12,963 nt of DNA from an uncultured Clostridia bacterium (GCA_947167435.1 CAMVIC010000017.1:1-12963); one strand, 5' to 3'. Positions 1 to 6,611 are shown, numbered from the stretch's first letter. Notes: generated by a model from the letters alone, not told the origin. Program-made: numbers and translations.

Positions 1-321
1 GGTCAGAATGCCCGCCAGAATCACGGGGATGCCCAGCTTGGTGTGCAGCAGGCCCGTGACCAGGCCCGCCAGCATCCCGGCCAGCACGGCCACCAGCAGC
101 GCCACCCAGGCGGGCTTGCCGCTCAGAATCAGCATGACCGTCACCGCGCCGCCGGTGGTGAAGGAGCCGTCCACCGTCAGGTCGGCCACGTCCAGCAGGC
201 GGAAGGTGATGTACACACCCAGGGCCATCAGGCCCCAGATCAGGCCCTGGGCAATGCCGCCGGGCATGTTTTTAAAGAGCTTCAGAATGTTCAGCGATGC
301 GAAATAAGCAGTGATACCCAC
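1..321 (-). CDS. ABC transporter permease, TrpY/COG4120-like (partial, N-terminal 107 residues)
   Basis: This is the membrane subunit of an amino-acid-type ABC importer; only the N-terminal 107 codons lie in the window and the frame runs off the left edge. The chosen start is GTG at 319-321 because GAGGAGAC lies about 8 nt upstream and no in-frame ATG fits. A short amphipathic N-terminus precedes residues such as QGLIWGLMALGVYITFRLLD and then DLTVDGSFTTGG, the signature opening of permeases that partner PF04392 (TrpX-type) binding proteins. At least two hydrophobic segments follow. It lies about 90 bp downstream of the substrate-binding protein gene on the same strand, so they form one operon; the ATPase gene (COG1101 type) is expected just outside the window. 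Family assignment is confident; the substrate is inferred from the leader described below. Confidence 0.85.
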   Translation of the reverse strand, partial: MGITAYFASLNILKLFKNMPGGIAQGLIWGLMALGVYITFRLLDVADLTVDGSFTTGGAVTVMLILSGKPAWVALLVAVLAGMLAGLVTGLLHTKLGIPVILAGILT

Positions 322-355
322 AGTATGTCTCCTCGTTTTCGTCCGTATTCACCCC

Positions 356-383
356 AAAACCCCTTCGGGAAAACCCGAAGGGG
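356..383 (-). terminator. Intercistronic hairpin, attenuating terminator or mRNA-processing stem
   Basis: A perfect 10-bp stem (CCCCTTCGGG at 360-369 paired with CCCGAAGGGG at 374-383, loop AAAA on the plus strand) lies between the binding-protein stop and the permease start. Read on the minus strand it is followed by only four U residues and then G, so termination is probably partial. Such hairpins often raise binding-protein mRNA relative to the permease mRNA in ABC operons. Confidence 0.7.
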
Positions 384-410
384 TGGGGAAATGCTGCGTT
401 GGGAAAAGGA

Positions 411-1385
411 TCAGGCGGCTTCGGCCTCGTCCGCGCCGATGGCCACGTAGTCCTCGGGAACGGTGATGCCGAGAGCGGCGCACAGGTCGGCGTTATACTC
501 CTTGACGAACTCCGGCGCGTACTCGATGGGCATCTCGGAAACCTCGGCGCCGTTGACCAGAATCTCATAGGCCATCAGGCCGGTGGCGTAGCCGATGTCG
601 TAGTAGGAGATGGACAGAGTGACCACGCCGCAGCCGGCGCACAGGTTCTCCTCGCCGGCGACGATGGGCACGCCCGCGGGCTGTGCCACGTTGTTGATGG
701 CCTCGGCGCAGGAGGCGGCGGTGTTGTCGGTGGGGATGTAGAGCACGTCGTTATCCTCGCAGGCGGAGGCGGTAACAGTGGCAACGTCGTTGGAGTCGGT
801 GAAGGTGTAGGCGGTCACGGTGTAGCCGTGAGCCTCCAGGAACGGGGTGATGGTCTCAACCTGGTACTTGGAGTTGGCCTCGGCGGAGCAGTAGAGGATG
901 CCTACGTTCTTGGCATCGGGGAAGATCTCGGCCAGCATATCGGCCTGACCGTCCAGAGGCGCCAGGTCGGAGGTGCCGGAGACATTGATGCCGGTGACGC
1001 CGTTAAAGTCGTCCAGATCCAGGGCAACGCCGTACTCGGTGATGGAGGTGCCCAGAATGGGGATGGAGGGCGTGGCGGCCTGGGCGGCCTGCAGGGCCGG
1101 GGTGGCGTTGGCCATGATCAGGTCCACTTCATCGGACACGAACTGGTTGACGATGGTGACGCAGGTGGCGGAGTCGCCGGAGGCGTTTTGCTCGTTGAAA
1201 ACGACCGCGTCGCCCAGCTTCTCGCTCAGGGCATCCTTGAAGCCCTGGGTGGCCGCGTCCAGCGCGGGGTGCTGTACCAGCTGGCAGATACCCACGTTGT
1301 AAGTCTCACCATCGGCAAAGGCGCTGACGGCGCACAGAGAGAAAACCATACACAGAGCGCAGAGAACAGCAAGAATCTTCTTCAT
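411..1385 (-). CDS. ABC transporter substrate-binding protein, TrpX-type (PF04392/COG2984)
   Basis: A 324-residue secreted solute receptor. Residues 1-24 form a classical signal peptide (MKK, hydrophobic core, SAFA|DG cleavage). No proper lipobox is visible, since the only nearby Cys reads FSLC. The mature protein opens with YNVGICQLVQHPALDAATQG, which is typical of the TrpX family. It also contains NQNAxGD-like residues (NEQNASGD), the NATPALQAA stretch, and a second lobe beginning NVGILYCSAEANS, as in PF04392 proteins that deliver aromatic amino acids or related ligands. The start at 1383-1385 is set by GGAGGAAAG five nucleotides upstream; the open frame extends further but into the leader terminator region. 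It is the first structural gene of the operon with the permease. The Tyr/Trp-rich leader upstream suggests tyrosine or another aromatic amino acid as ligand (inference). Confidence 0.88.
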   Translation of the reverse strand: MKKILAVLCALCMVFSLCAVSAFADGETYNVGICQLVQHPALDAATQGFKDALSEKLGDAVVFNEQNASGDSATCVTIVNQFVSDEVDLIMANATPALQAAQAATPSIPILGTSITEYGVALDLDDFNGVTGINVSGTSDLAPLDGQADMLAEIFPDAKNVGILYCSAEANSKYQVETITPFLEAHGYTVTAYTFTDSNDVATVTASACEDNDVLYIPTDNTAASCAEAINNVAQPAGVPIVAGEENLCAGCGVVTLSISYYDIGYATGLMAYEILVNGAEVSEMPIEYAPEFVKEYNADLCAALGITVPEDYVAIGADEAEAA

Positions 1386-1410
1386 TTTTCTTTCCTCCAA
1401 TTTTTTGCGG

Positions 1411-1440
1411 TTTCCGGGAAGCGGTCCGACCCGCCGGAAA
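1411..1440 (-). other. Stem-loop between attenuator and ribosome binding site
   Basis: On the minus strand TTTCCGG (1440-1434) can pair with CCGGAAA (1417-1411), enclosing a smaller GCGG/CCGC stem. It lies after the attenuator U-tract and before the binding-protein ribosome binding site. It could stabilise the readthrough mRNA or insulate the ribosome binding site; its role is not shown by sequence. Confidence 0.45.
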
Positions 1441-1473
1441 ACAGAAAACCGCACGGCTGAAGTCCGTACGGCT
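1438..1473 (-). terminator. Attenuator terminator in the aromatic-transporter leader
   Basis: On the minus strand CCGTACGG (1471-1464), loop ACTTCAG, CCGTGCGG (1456-1449) form an 8-bp stem with one G-U pair. It can be extended by a G-U and an A-U pair and is followed by the U-rich tract TTTTCTGTTTT. This is an intrinsic terminator placed between the leader peptide and the structural gene. Its 5' arm is shared with the proposed antiterminator. Confidence 0.75.
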
Positions 1474-1513
1474 GAAATGCTCCGGTCAGGGTCCGATAAG
1501 CAGCACAGACTTC
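1459..1513 (-). promoter_or_regulatory. Antiterminator stem competing with the leader terminator
   Basis: On the minus strand GAAGTCTGTGC (1513-1503, beginning at the last base of the leader stop codon) can pair over 11 bp, with two G-U pairs, with GTACGGACTTC (1469-1459). The second arm covers most of the 5' arm of the terminator plus its loop, so the two structures exclude each other. A ribosome terminating at the leader stop would cover the first arm and allow the terminator. A ribosome stalled at upstream Tyr codons would leave it free. The pairing is read from sequence; the mechanism is inferred by analogy with known amino-acid attenuators. Confidence 0.7.
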
Positions 1514-1572
1514 TATACGCTGGTTTTCCAGGTATAGCGATATCTGTATGCGGAATATCGGATCATCGTCAT
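1513..1572 (-). CDS. Tyrosine-rich leader peptide (19 aa) of transcription attenuator
   Basis: A tiny gene encoding MTMIRYSAYRYRYTWKTSV. Tyr occurs at residues 6, 9, 11 and 13 and Trp at 15, a very biased composition. A consensus AGGAGG (1584-1579) stands 6 nt before ATG, so it should be efficiently translated. It lies about 20 nt downstream of the promoter-proximal start of the transcript and upstream of a terminator/antiterminator pair. Its 3' half forms a hairpin at the RNA level: CTATAC plus CTGG pairs with CCAG plus GTATAG (1537-1513, one bulged C, loop AAAA), which the translating ribosome would open. The expected role is to sense charged tRNA-Tyr (perhaps also tRNA-Trp) and control the aromatic amino-acid transporter. 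It is too short for homology; the call rests on composition, ribosome binding site and RNA context. Confidence 0.78.
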   Translation of the reverse strand: MTMIRYSAYRYRYTWKTSV

Positions 1573-1599
1573 AACGCGCCTCCTGTGGATCGTGACCAT

Positions 1600-1628
1600 A
1601 CTTTAACTCTTTTTGGTGTTAAAGTCAA
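1600..1628 (-). promoter_or_regulatory. Sigma-A promoter of the aromatic-transporter operon
   Basis: On the minus strand TTGACT (1628-1623), a 17-bp spacer and TAAAGT (1605-1600). The predicted start near 1593 gives an RNA of about 210 nt before the binding-protein ATG, enough for the leader peptide and attenuator. Confidence 0.7.
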
Positions 1629-1761
1629 GAGCGGAAACCGCCATTTTTGCTTTTTGTTCTCTTTTCACAGAAGCGCCGGGCAGATCGGGCGATTCTCAAG
1701 ACAATATGTATAGTGGCTCTGACGGACAGTCACGCGCTCCGGCGGGCCCGGCGTAAAAGGA

Positions 1762-1790
1762 TTGGCAAGCGGACAGTTTTGTGGTAAACT
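1762..1790 (+). promoter_or_regulatory. Sigma-A promoter with extended -10 for the small membrane protein gene
   Basis: TTGGCA (1762-1767), 17-bp spacer, TAAACT (1785-1790) preceded by TGG, an extended -10. It lies 35 bp upstream of the ATG and is divergent from the transporter promoter. Confidence 0.65.
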
Positions 1791-1824
1791 GCGGATACAA
1801 GGATGAGCAAAAGGAGTTTTTTCG

Positions 1825-2142
1825 ATGAAAACAGTACTTGCGGTGCTGCTGGGCCTGATTTGGGGCGCAGCTGCAGCCCTGGTCAACGCAAAAATCAGCG
1901 CAGACGCCCTGAGAAAAAACAGCAGCAGCGCAATCCGGACCGCCAGCGCCGGCCGCATGGCCGTGGACGCGACGGCCCTGGGACTGGTGTTCCTGCTGCG
2001 CGGCGTGCTGCCGCTGCCCTATGAGGTGGTGCTGGTGGCGACGGCAGTTTCTCTGTCCCTGTGTACCATCTTTTATTCCTTCCGTATGAGCAAGTCATTG
2101 AAAGAAACACAGGATCCGAATCAGAGGAAAGAAGGTGAATAG
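1825..2142 (+). CDS. Small membrane protein, AtpI (ATP synthase subunit I)-like
   Basis: A 105-residue protein. Hydrophobic segments run at about residues 3-22, 46-64 and 66-85; the middle part reads RMAVDATALGLVFLLRGVLP and the tail (90-105) is charged. Size, topology and the LLRG motif resemble the short AtpI-like proteins encoded just upstream of F-type ATP synthase genes in clostridia. That comparison is from memory and the similarity is weak. AAGGAG lies 8 nt before the ATG and a good promoter precedes it. No atp genes follow; the next gene, 5 bp downstream, encodes an unrelated secreted protein. It may be an orphaned atpI-like gene or simply an uncharacterised membrane protein. Confidence 0.6.
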   Translation: MKTVLAVLLGLIWGAAAALVNAKISADALRKNSSSAIRTASAGRMAVDATALGLVFLLRGVLPLPYEVVLVATAVSLSLCTIFYSFRMSKSLKETQDPNQRKEGE

Positions 2143-2147
2143 TCAGA

Positions 2148-3629
2148 TTGAAAAGATGGCTAAAAGCGACGCTTGCGCTACTCCTTGCTGCATTTATTCT
2201 ACTTCCCATGAGAACAGACGCGGCTGCCGGTAATTACGAGACGATACAGCTTACTGCGCAAAACTGGGAGAAGTATTTCCAAGTGGATTGCGTGGAGAAT
2301 TACAATGCCCTCGACGCGGGGACGACAACTTTTTACACTGTAGATCTGATTTATCAGCTTGTCTTGCGGGAAGAATACCGCGACCGCCTTTCACCAGATG
2401 TGGTTTCGACACTGCATTTTTCTTTCCGGTTCAACAAGTGTATGAATCTGTTTACCGTCGATCTGGAGAGAAAGCATATTGCCGATGATGGAGAGTATTC
2501 TGCGGTCGAACCAATTACCGTATCGGTAAACGCCGAGCTCACGGTCCCATATAATCCCCAGGACGAGACATGTTGTATTGCGAAGACAGCCATTCTTGTC
2601 TCCGATAATAACACAGGAAGCGCCTTGGGCTTCATAATGAAGGACTTTCAAGTCGTTTCAGCCTCCGGCAGCTTACAATTGAAAACAAACGCAGGGGCGA
2701 ATAGTGGGGAGCCGGCATCTTCCCCGGCAAATACAAGAGACTGGAACGCGCTGCTTCGCCTTCCTTATCGCTGGGATATCGACGACTATAACCAGATCAG
2801 CACCAGCCGATCGCCTTATCTGAGCGCGTGGATGCAAAGCGCCTATGTTGGCCGCTTTGATAACATTTCAGTGGATTTCAAGGCGGATTACCTGCCGGTT
2901 GCGACCTACTGCTGCCTGGCCAATTTTTATCTGGACTATCCCTACTTGGAACAACGCTACAACAAGGTCTATACCGGCAGCAGCATTGGCGGCTATGCCG
3001 GATTCCAGCACAATCTGGAAATCGACGGTTATAATTCCATCTTGTCCCTCTGGGATATCCTTTGTGAAGACAGATATGGGAATGTGACGGTATACAGTGC
3101 GAAACAGACCTACCCTGCAGTAACGGATGAATCGCGGCGCACATTTGATGAAGACGGCACAGGTGTGCACTGCAGCGTGGATTATCCGTGGAAAGCCGGC
3201 AAATGGTACCGGATGCTTCTGCAGTGCGGCACCTCAGAAACGACAGGGAATACGACGGTGCTGCAGTGGGTCTGTGACCTGGAAACCGGCAGATGGACCC
3301 GATTGTGTGAATATGACATGGGATTCCCGGATGTCGCTTTCAAAGGAAACACTGCGGTTTTCCTGGAAAATTTCACGGTCCGCACCTCAGGTGAGATCCG
3401 GACAATGGAAATTCGTAACTACCGGGTCCGGGATGTGCACGGGAAATGGATTGATATCACAAATGCGGCGAACGTGAGTAGTTACTTCCCCAGCTATATA
3501 GGAAGCTACCAGTATGGCTCAGACGGGACGACACTTTGGTTTATTACTACCGGTATTTCCGGCTGCGCTCCGAAACAGGGGGAAATGAACTTGAAAGTGA
3601 GGAATCTGGAATCTGGTTCACCGTATTAG
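2148..3629 (+). CDS. Secreted DUF3472-type protein of unknown function
   Basis: A 493-residue exported protein starting at TTG. The start is chosen because it gives a normal signal peptide (KRWLK, hydrophobic 8-20, cleavage near 25-27) and sits 5 bp after the preceding stop, with AAGGTG upstream. Residues about 30-180 form a beta-rich region opening with YETIQLTAQNWEKYFQ. Residues about 255-435 match the pattern of DUF3472: YAGFQ (283-287), SLWD (300-303), a glycine-rich turn GTGVHC (337-342), PWKAGKWYRML, and VFLENF (404-409). Such domains occur in surface or carbohydrate-associated proteins, but no activity is established. There is no anchor at the C-terminus. Its codons are clearly more AT-rich than those of its neighbours, suggesting recent acquisition. 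The domain call is from pattern memory. Confidence 0.75.
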   Translation: MKRWLKATLALLLAAFILLPMRTDAAAGNYETIQLTAQNWEKYFQVDCVENYNALDAGTTTFYTVDLIYQLVLREEYRDRLSPDVVSTLHFSFRFNKCMNLFTVDLERKHIADDGEYSAVEPITVSVNAELTVPYNPQDETCCIAKTAILVSDNNTGSALGFIMKDFQVVSASGSLQLKTNAGANSGEPASSPANTRDWNALLRLPYRWDIDDYNQISTSRSPYLSAWMQSAYVGRFDNISVDFKADYLPVATYCCLANFYLDYPYLEQRYNKVYTGSSIGGYAGFQHNLEIDGYNSILSLWDILCEDRYGNVTVYSAKQTYPAVTDESRRTFDEDGTGVHCSVDYPWKAGKWYRMLLQCGTSETTGNTTVLQWVCDLETGRWTRLCEYDMGFPDVAFKGNTAVFLENFTVRTSGEIRTMEIRNYRVRDVHGKWIDITNAANVSSYFPSYIGSYQYGSDGTTLWFITTGISGCAPKQGEMNLKVRNLESGSPY

Positions 3630-3703
3630 AACAACTTCTGTGCTATGAGCCGGGGCGTCAGCGTAAGGGGAATGGCGTCCGGGAAGAGAAACGAATGCAG
3701 CGG

Positions 3704-3750
3704 AAAAACAAACCGGCAGCCGACTCTCGCGGGAGAGTCGGCTGCCGGTT
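3704..3750 (-). terminator. Strong hairpin terminator between convergent genes
   Basis: An 18-bp perfect stem (3711-3728 with 3733-3750, loop GCGG). On the minus strand it is followed by TTTGTTTTT, making it an intrinsic terminator for the 3798-4217 gene. There is no T-tract on the plus side, but the stem may still protect the 3' end of the DUF3472 gene transcript. Confidence 0.85.
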
Positions 3751-3797
3751 CATTGAAAGGGGTTCTTGTGGAAGCCCCCTGCGCAGAGGAACTGAAA

Positions 3798-4217
3798 TCA
3801 GTACTTCACGATGGAGACACTGATGGAGGTGTTGTCCAGTTCTTCCATGTTCTCGAAGAACTTGGCGCCGTTCCAGCCGCAGCGGCCGTCTTCACTCACA
3901 AAGAACAGGAAACCGCCCTCGTTGGCAAGAATGGTGACCGGCTCGCCGTGCAGGATGATGCCCAGGTCGCCGTTGCCCTCTTCAGGAATGGGCATGATGT
4001 AGATGCCGCCCTTGGGAGAGCAGCCCTTCACGGTAGCGCTCATGGGCTTGTCCAGATAGGCACCGGTGTGAGGCAGACGCAGGGTCACGTCCTCGTTGGA
4101 GACGATGTTCCAGGTTCTGCTGTTGATGGTGTAGCTGATTTCGTCGGCAAAAGCGCTCATGGGGCAGAGCGCAAAGACAAGAACCAGACAAAGAACTGCT
4201 GCAATGATTTTTTTCAT
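3798..4217 (-). CDS. Small secreted protein, possible SH3-like fold, function unknown
   Basis: A 139-residue exported protein. Residues 1-24 are a signal peptide (MKKIIAAVLC core, SAFA|DE cleavage), very similar in style to the one on the binding protein at 411-1385. The mature part is beta-rich. A segment around residues 90-117, GEPVTILANEGGFLFFVSED followed by GRCGW, resembles bacterial SH3b repeats that contact cell-wall or surface ligands, but this is only a fold-level impression. There are Cys residues near 66 and 112. GGAGGAAAAGT precedes the ATG. It is a single-gene unit with a strong promoter, a long structured 5' UTR and a strong terminator, so expression is likely high. I do not recognise a named family. 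Confidence 0.7.
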   Translation of the reverse strand: MKKIIAAVLCLVLVFALCPMSAFADEISYTINSRTWNIVSNEDVTLRLPHTGAYLDKPMSATVKGCSPKGGIYIMPIPEEGNGDLGIILHGEPVTILANEGGFLFFVSEDGRCGWNGAKFFENMEELDNTSISVSIVKY

Positions 4218-4265
4218 ACTTTTCCTCCAATAATATCCATGGGCAGAAGTGCCCTCACTGAAGCG

Positions 4266-4320
4266 GGGTACCCGGGACGAGAACAGGAACTGAAAGAGTG
4301 GGCCTTCCGTCCGGCTACCC
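4266..4320 (-). other. 5'-terminal stem-loop of the small secreted protein mRNA
   Basis: 4308-4320 can pair with 4266-4279: GGGTA/TACCC, one C-C mismatch, CC/GG, then GGACG/CGTCC with one bulge. The stem starts within a few bases of the predicted transcription start (about 4322). Its position fits an mRNA-stabilising 5' structure or a regulatory leader; which one cannot be told from sequence. Confidence 0.45.
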
Positions 4321-4328
4321 TACATGAT

Positions 4329-4357
4329 ATGATACTTCAACCCGAATATGCTGTCAA
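4329..4357 (-). promoter_or_regulatory. Near-consensus sigma-A promoter
   Basis: On the minus strand TTGACA (4357-4352), 17-bp spacer, TATCAT (4334-4329). It drives the small secreted protein gene with a 5' UTR of about 105 nt. Confidence 0.8.
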
Positions 4358-4417
4358 TCGGCATTTTCAATGAAAGTGTATCACAAAATGTAGATTTAAG
4401 AATCCTTAAGAAATGGA

Positions 4418-4677
4418 AAGCCGCCGCGAACCGCGGCGGCTTACAAGCTGTCGACAAAGCCGAATGGCTTTGCCGACAGAGAGGATTGCAGCCTGCTGCG
4501 CGCACTCGCGCAGGGGCGCTCGCACACTTGTGAGAAGAGTTTTTTCCGAGGCGCATGTCCCCGGAAAAAACGATTCCAATTGATTTTTCGCCTTGCGAGG
4601 CGAAAAACTCTGCGAGGCTTTTTTGAATTCAGGTTTGTCGACAGCAGAAAAGCCGCCGCGAACTCGCGGCGGCTTTT
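4418..4677. repeat. Palindromic intergenic element with terminal inverted repeats
   Basis: No credible gene. The ends match in inverted orientation: an 11-bp GC-rich hairpin (4418-4442) plus GCTGTCGACAAA (4447-4458) at the left, and TTTGTCGACAGC (about 4634-4645) plus a 13-bp hairpin of nearly the same sequence at the right. Inside are further hairpins: CTGTCG/CAAAGCC (4448-4479, one mismatch), TGCGCG/CGCGCA (near 4498-4513), GTTTTTTCCG/CGGAAAAAAC (near 4539-4570) and TTTTTCGCCT/AGGCGAAAAA (near 4583-4606). It looks like a MITE-like or REP-like element; copy number is unknown. The rightmost hairpin also serves as the uraA terminator. Confidence 0.6.
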
Positions 4678-4680
4678 CAG
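4646..4680 (-). terminator. Terminator after uraA
   Basis: A 13-bp stem, AAAAGCCGCCGCG with CGCGGCGGCTTTT, loop AACT. On the minus strand it ends in a TTTT run followed by CTGCTG, about 20 bp after the uraA stop. It is nearly symmetrical, so it could act in both directions. Confidence 0.7.
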
Positions 4681-4698
4681 TAAGAATCGGGGAGGGGA

Positions 4699-6014
4699 TT
4701 ACTGCTCGTCCTTTTCGCCGGAGAGCATCACGTTGGTGAGAATGCCGAGAATCAGCGCGCAGGCCACGGTGCGGATCTCAACCCGGCCGAAGGTGACGGT
4801 CATGCCGCCCACACCCACGATGAAGATGACGGAGGCCACGAACAGATTCCGGTTCTTGTTCAGGTCCACCGGCTGCAGCATCTTCAGACCGGAGGCCGCG
4901 ATATGCACACGCCGCCCATGACGCAGTTGGGGATGGTCTCCAGGAAGGCGACCAGCGGGGTGACGCAGGAGCAGAGCAGGCAGGCGATGGCCGCGCCCCA
5001 GATGGACACGGAGGAGGCGTTGCGGGTGATAGCCACGGTGGCGATGCTTTCGCCGTAGGTGGTGTTGGGGCAGCCGCCGAAGAAGGCGCCTACAAAGGAG
5101 CCGACGCCGTCGCCCAGAAGTGTGTTGGTCAGACCCGGTTCCTCCAGCAGGTCCACCCCCACGATGGTGCTCAGGTTCTTGTGGTCGGCCAGGTGCTCGG
5201 CAAAGACCACGAAGGCCACCGGTGCGTAGGCCACGAACAGGGTCAGCAGGTATGCTCCGTTGACGCCGCCCCAGTCTGCCTTCAGGAAGGAGAACTCAGG
5301 CAGGGAGAAGATGGTGCCCACGTTGTGCAGGGCGGAATAATTGATGACCACCAGCGCGTCGTTGCCGGTATTCCTGCCGATGAGGGAGAAGAGAGAGGCG
5401 CAGAAGTAGCCGGCCAGGATGCCGATGATAAAGGGGATGAGCTTGATCATGTTCTTGCCGTAGGTGGAGGCCAGAACCGTGACGAACAGGGTCACCAGGC
5501 CGCAGATCAGGCACACGTAGACGGAGCCGCCTTCGCTGCTGCTGGTCATCAGATCGCCGATGGCGTTGCCGGCCAGAGACAGACCGATGATGGCCACCGT
5601 GGGTCCGATGATGACGGGGGGCATGAGCTTGTCAATCCACTTGACACCGCAGAACTTGACTACAATGGCGATGATGACGTACACCATGCCGGCGATGAGA
5701 GCGCCGATAATGAGGCCGGCATAGCCAACAGCCATGGAGGCCGCGCCGCCGAAGGCGGTGAACATGGGTCCAAGGAAGGCGAAGGAGGAGCCCAGGAAAA
5801 CGGGGCTGGAGCTCTTGGTGAAGAGCAGGTACACAATGGAGCCGACACCGGCGCCGAACAGGGCGGCGGAGGCGGTCATATCAGAGCCGGTGACGCTGTT
5901 GACTACTGCGGGGACTGCGATGGTGGCGGCCATGATGGCCAGCAGCTGCTGGATGGCAAACAGAACCACCTGACCGAAGCGGGGCTTGTCCTTGATGCCG
6001 TAGATCAGATTCAT
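4699..6014 (-). pseudogene. uraA: Uracil permease (nucleobase:cation symporter-2), frameshifted near the C-terminus
   Basis: A uracil/proton symporter of the inner membrane, second gene after pyrR. The start at 6012-6014 follows GGGAGA. Reading frame one gives 376 residues: IYGIKDKPRF, then AIQQLLAIMAATIAVPA, the SSSPVFLGSSFAF helix and GGCPNTTYGESIA, all diagnostic of UraA. It ends abnormally with VMGGVCISRPPV and a stop at 4884. The missing tail continues in another frame (4699 to about 4903): AASGLKMLQPVDLNKNRN and the last helices. Comparison with the family pattern MGGV-x2-xLYGxI-xxSG indicates that about 16 nt encoding ALYGF-like residues are lost near 4903. The truncated protein would lack the final membrane segments and is probably inactive. 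An assembly error or strain-level variant is the alternative. Confidence 0.85.
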
Positions 6015-6065
6015 ATTTTTTCTCCCTTTCCGCAAATCTCTATTTCAAATAATTTGCTGACAGCT

Positions 6066-6611
6066 TCAATCTGCGTTCCGGTCCATGAGGAACACGCCGG
6101 TCTCCCCGTCGTACTCGGGCAGGCGGACCTCCACCAGCTCCGAGTGGGAGGTGGGCAGGTTCTTTCCCACGTAATCCGGCCGGATGGGCAGCTCCCGGTG
6201 ACCCCGGTCCACCAGCACGGCAAACTGGATGCTCCGGGCCCGGCCGCAGTGCAGCACCGCCTCCATGGCGGCCCGGGCGGTGCGCCCGGTATAGACCACG
6301 TCATCCACCAGAATCACGTCCCGGTCGGTCACGTCAAAGGGCAGCTCAGCCTGCCCCACTCTGGGATTATCCGAAAGAAGGCTCAGATCGTCCCGGTAAA
6401 ATCCCACGTCCAGACTGCCGCAGGGCGGCTCCACGCCCTCAATGCGGGCGATGTTCGCACGGATGCGGCGGGCGATGGGCTCGCCCCGGCGGAGGATGCC
6501 CACCAGGACCAGATTGTCCACGCCCCGGTTCTTCTCGGCAATTTCGTGGGAAATGCGCATGAGGGCGCGGTTCATGGCCGCTTCGTCCAGAATCTGCGCT
6601 TTGAGCTTCAT
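6066..6611 (-). CDS. pyrR: PyrR bifunctional pyr operon regulator / uracil phosphoribosyltransferase
   Basis: A 181-residue cytoplasmic protein that binds pyr mRNA leaders when UMP is abundant and promotes termination; many PyrRs also convert uracil plus PRPP to UMP. The PRPP loop VILVDDVVYTGRT is at residues 99-111. LVDRGHRELPIRPDYVGKNL (133-152) is a PyrR signature, as are the start MKLKAQILDEAAMNRAL and LVGILRRGEP (36-45). Length is normal for the family. The ATG at 6609-6611 is preferred because AGGGGGA lies 6 nt upstream; the open frame before it overlaps the leader terminator. A PyrR-type attenuator precedes it, so it is autoregulated, and uraA follows after 51 bp. Confidence 0.95.
   Translation of the reverse strand: MKLKAQILDEAAMNRALMRISHEIAEKNRGVDNLVLVGILRRGEPIARRIRANIARIEGVEPPCGSLDVGFYRDDLSLLSDNPRVGQAELPFDVTDRDVILVDDVVYTGRTARAAMEAVLHCGRARSIQFAVLVDRGHRELPIRPDYVGKNLPTSHSELVEVRLPEYDGETGVFLMDRNAD

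Noticed and set aside
399..1460. Long plus-strand open frame (353 codons) across the binding-protein gene
   Set aside because: Gly/Val-rich shadow of the real minus-strand gene; no ribosome binding site and no family pattern.
1386..1640. T-box riboswitch upstream of the aromatic transporter
   Set aside because: Searched the minus strand for the AGGGTGGNACCGCG-type sequence and a specifier loop; neither is present. The leader-peptide model fits better.
4214..4240. Eight-codon frame whose TGA overlaps the ATG of the small secreted protein gene
   Set aside because: Could imply translational coupling, but it lacks a convincing ribosome binding site and its body is mostly the ribosome binding site of the real gene.
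4418..4677. CRISPR array
   Set aside because: Repeats are inverted and hairpin-forming with unequal sizes, without regular direct repeats and spacers; no cas genes are in view.
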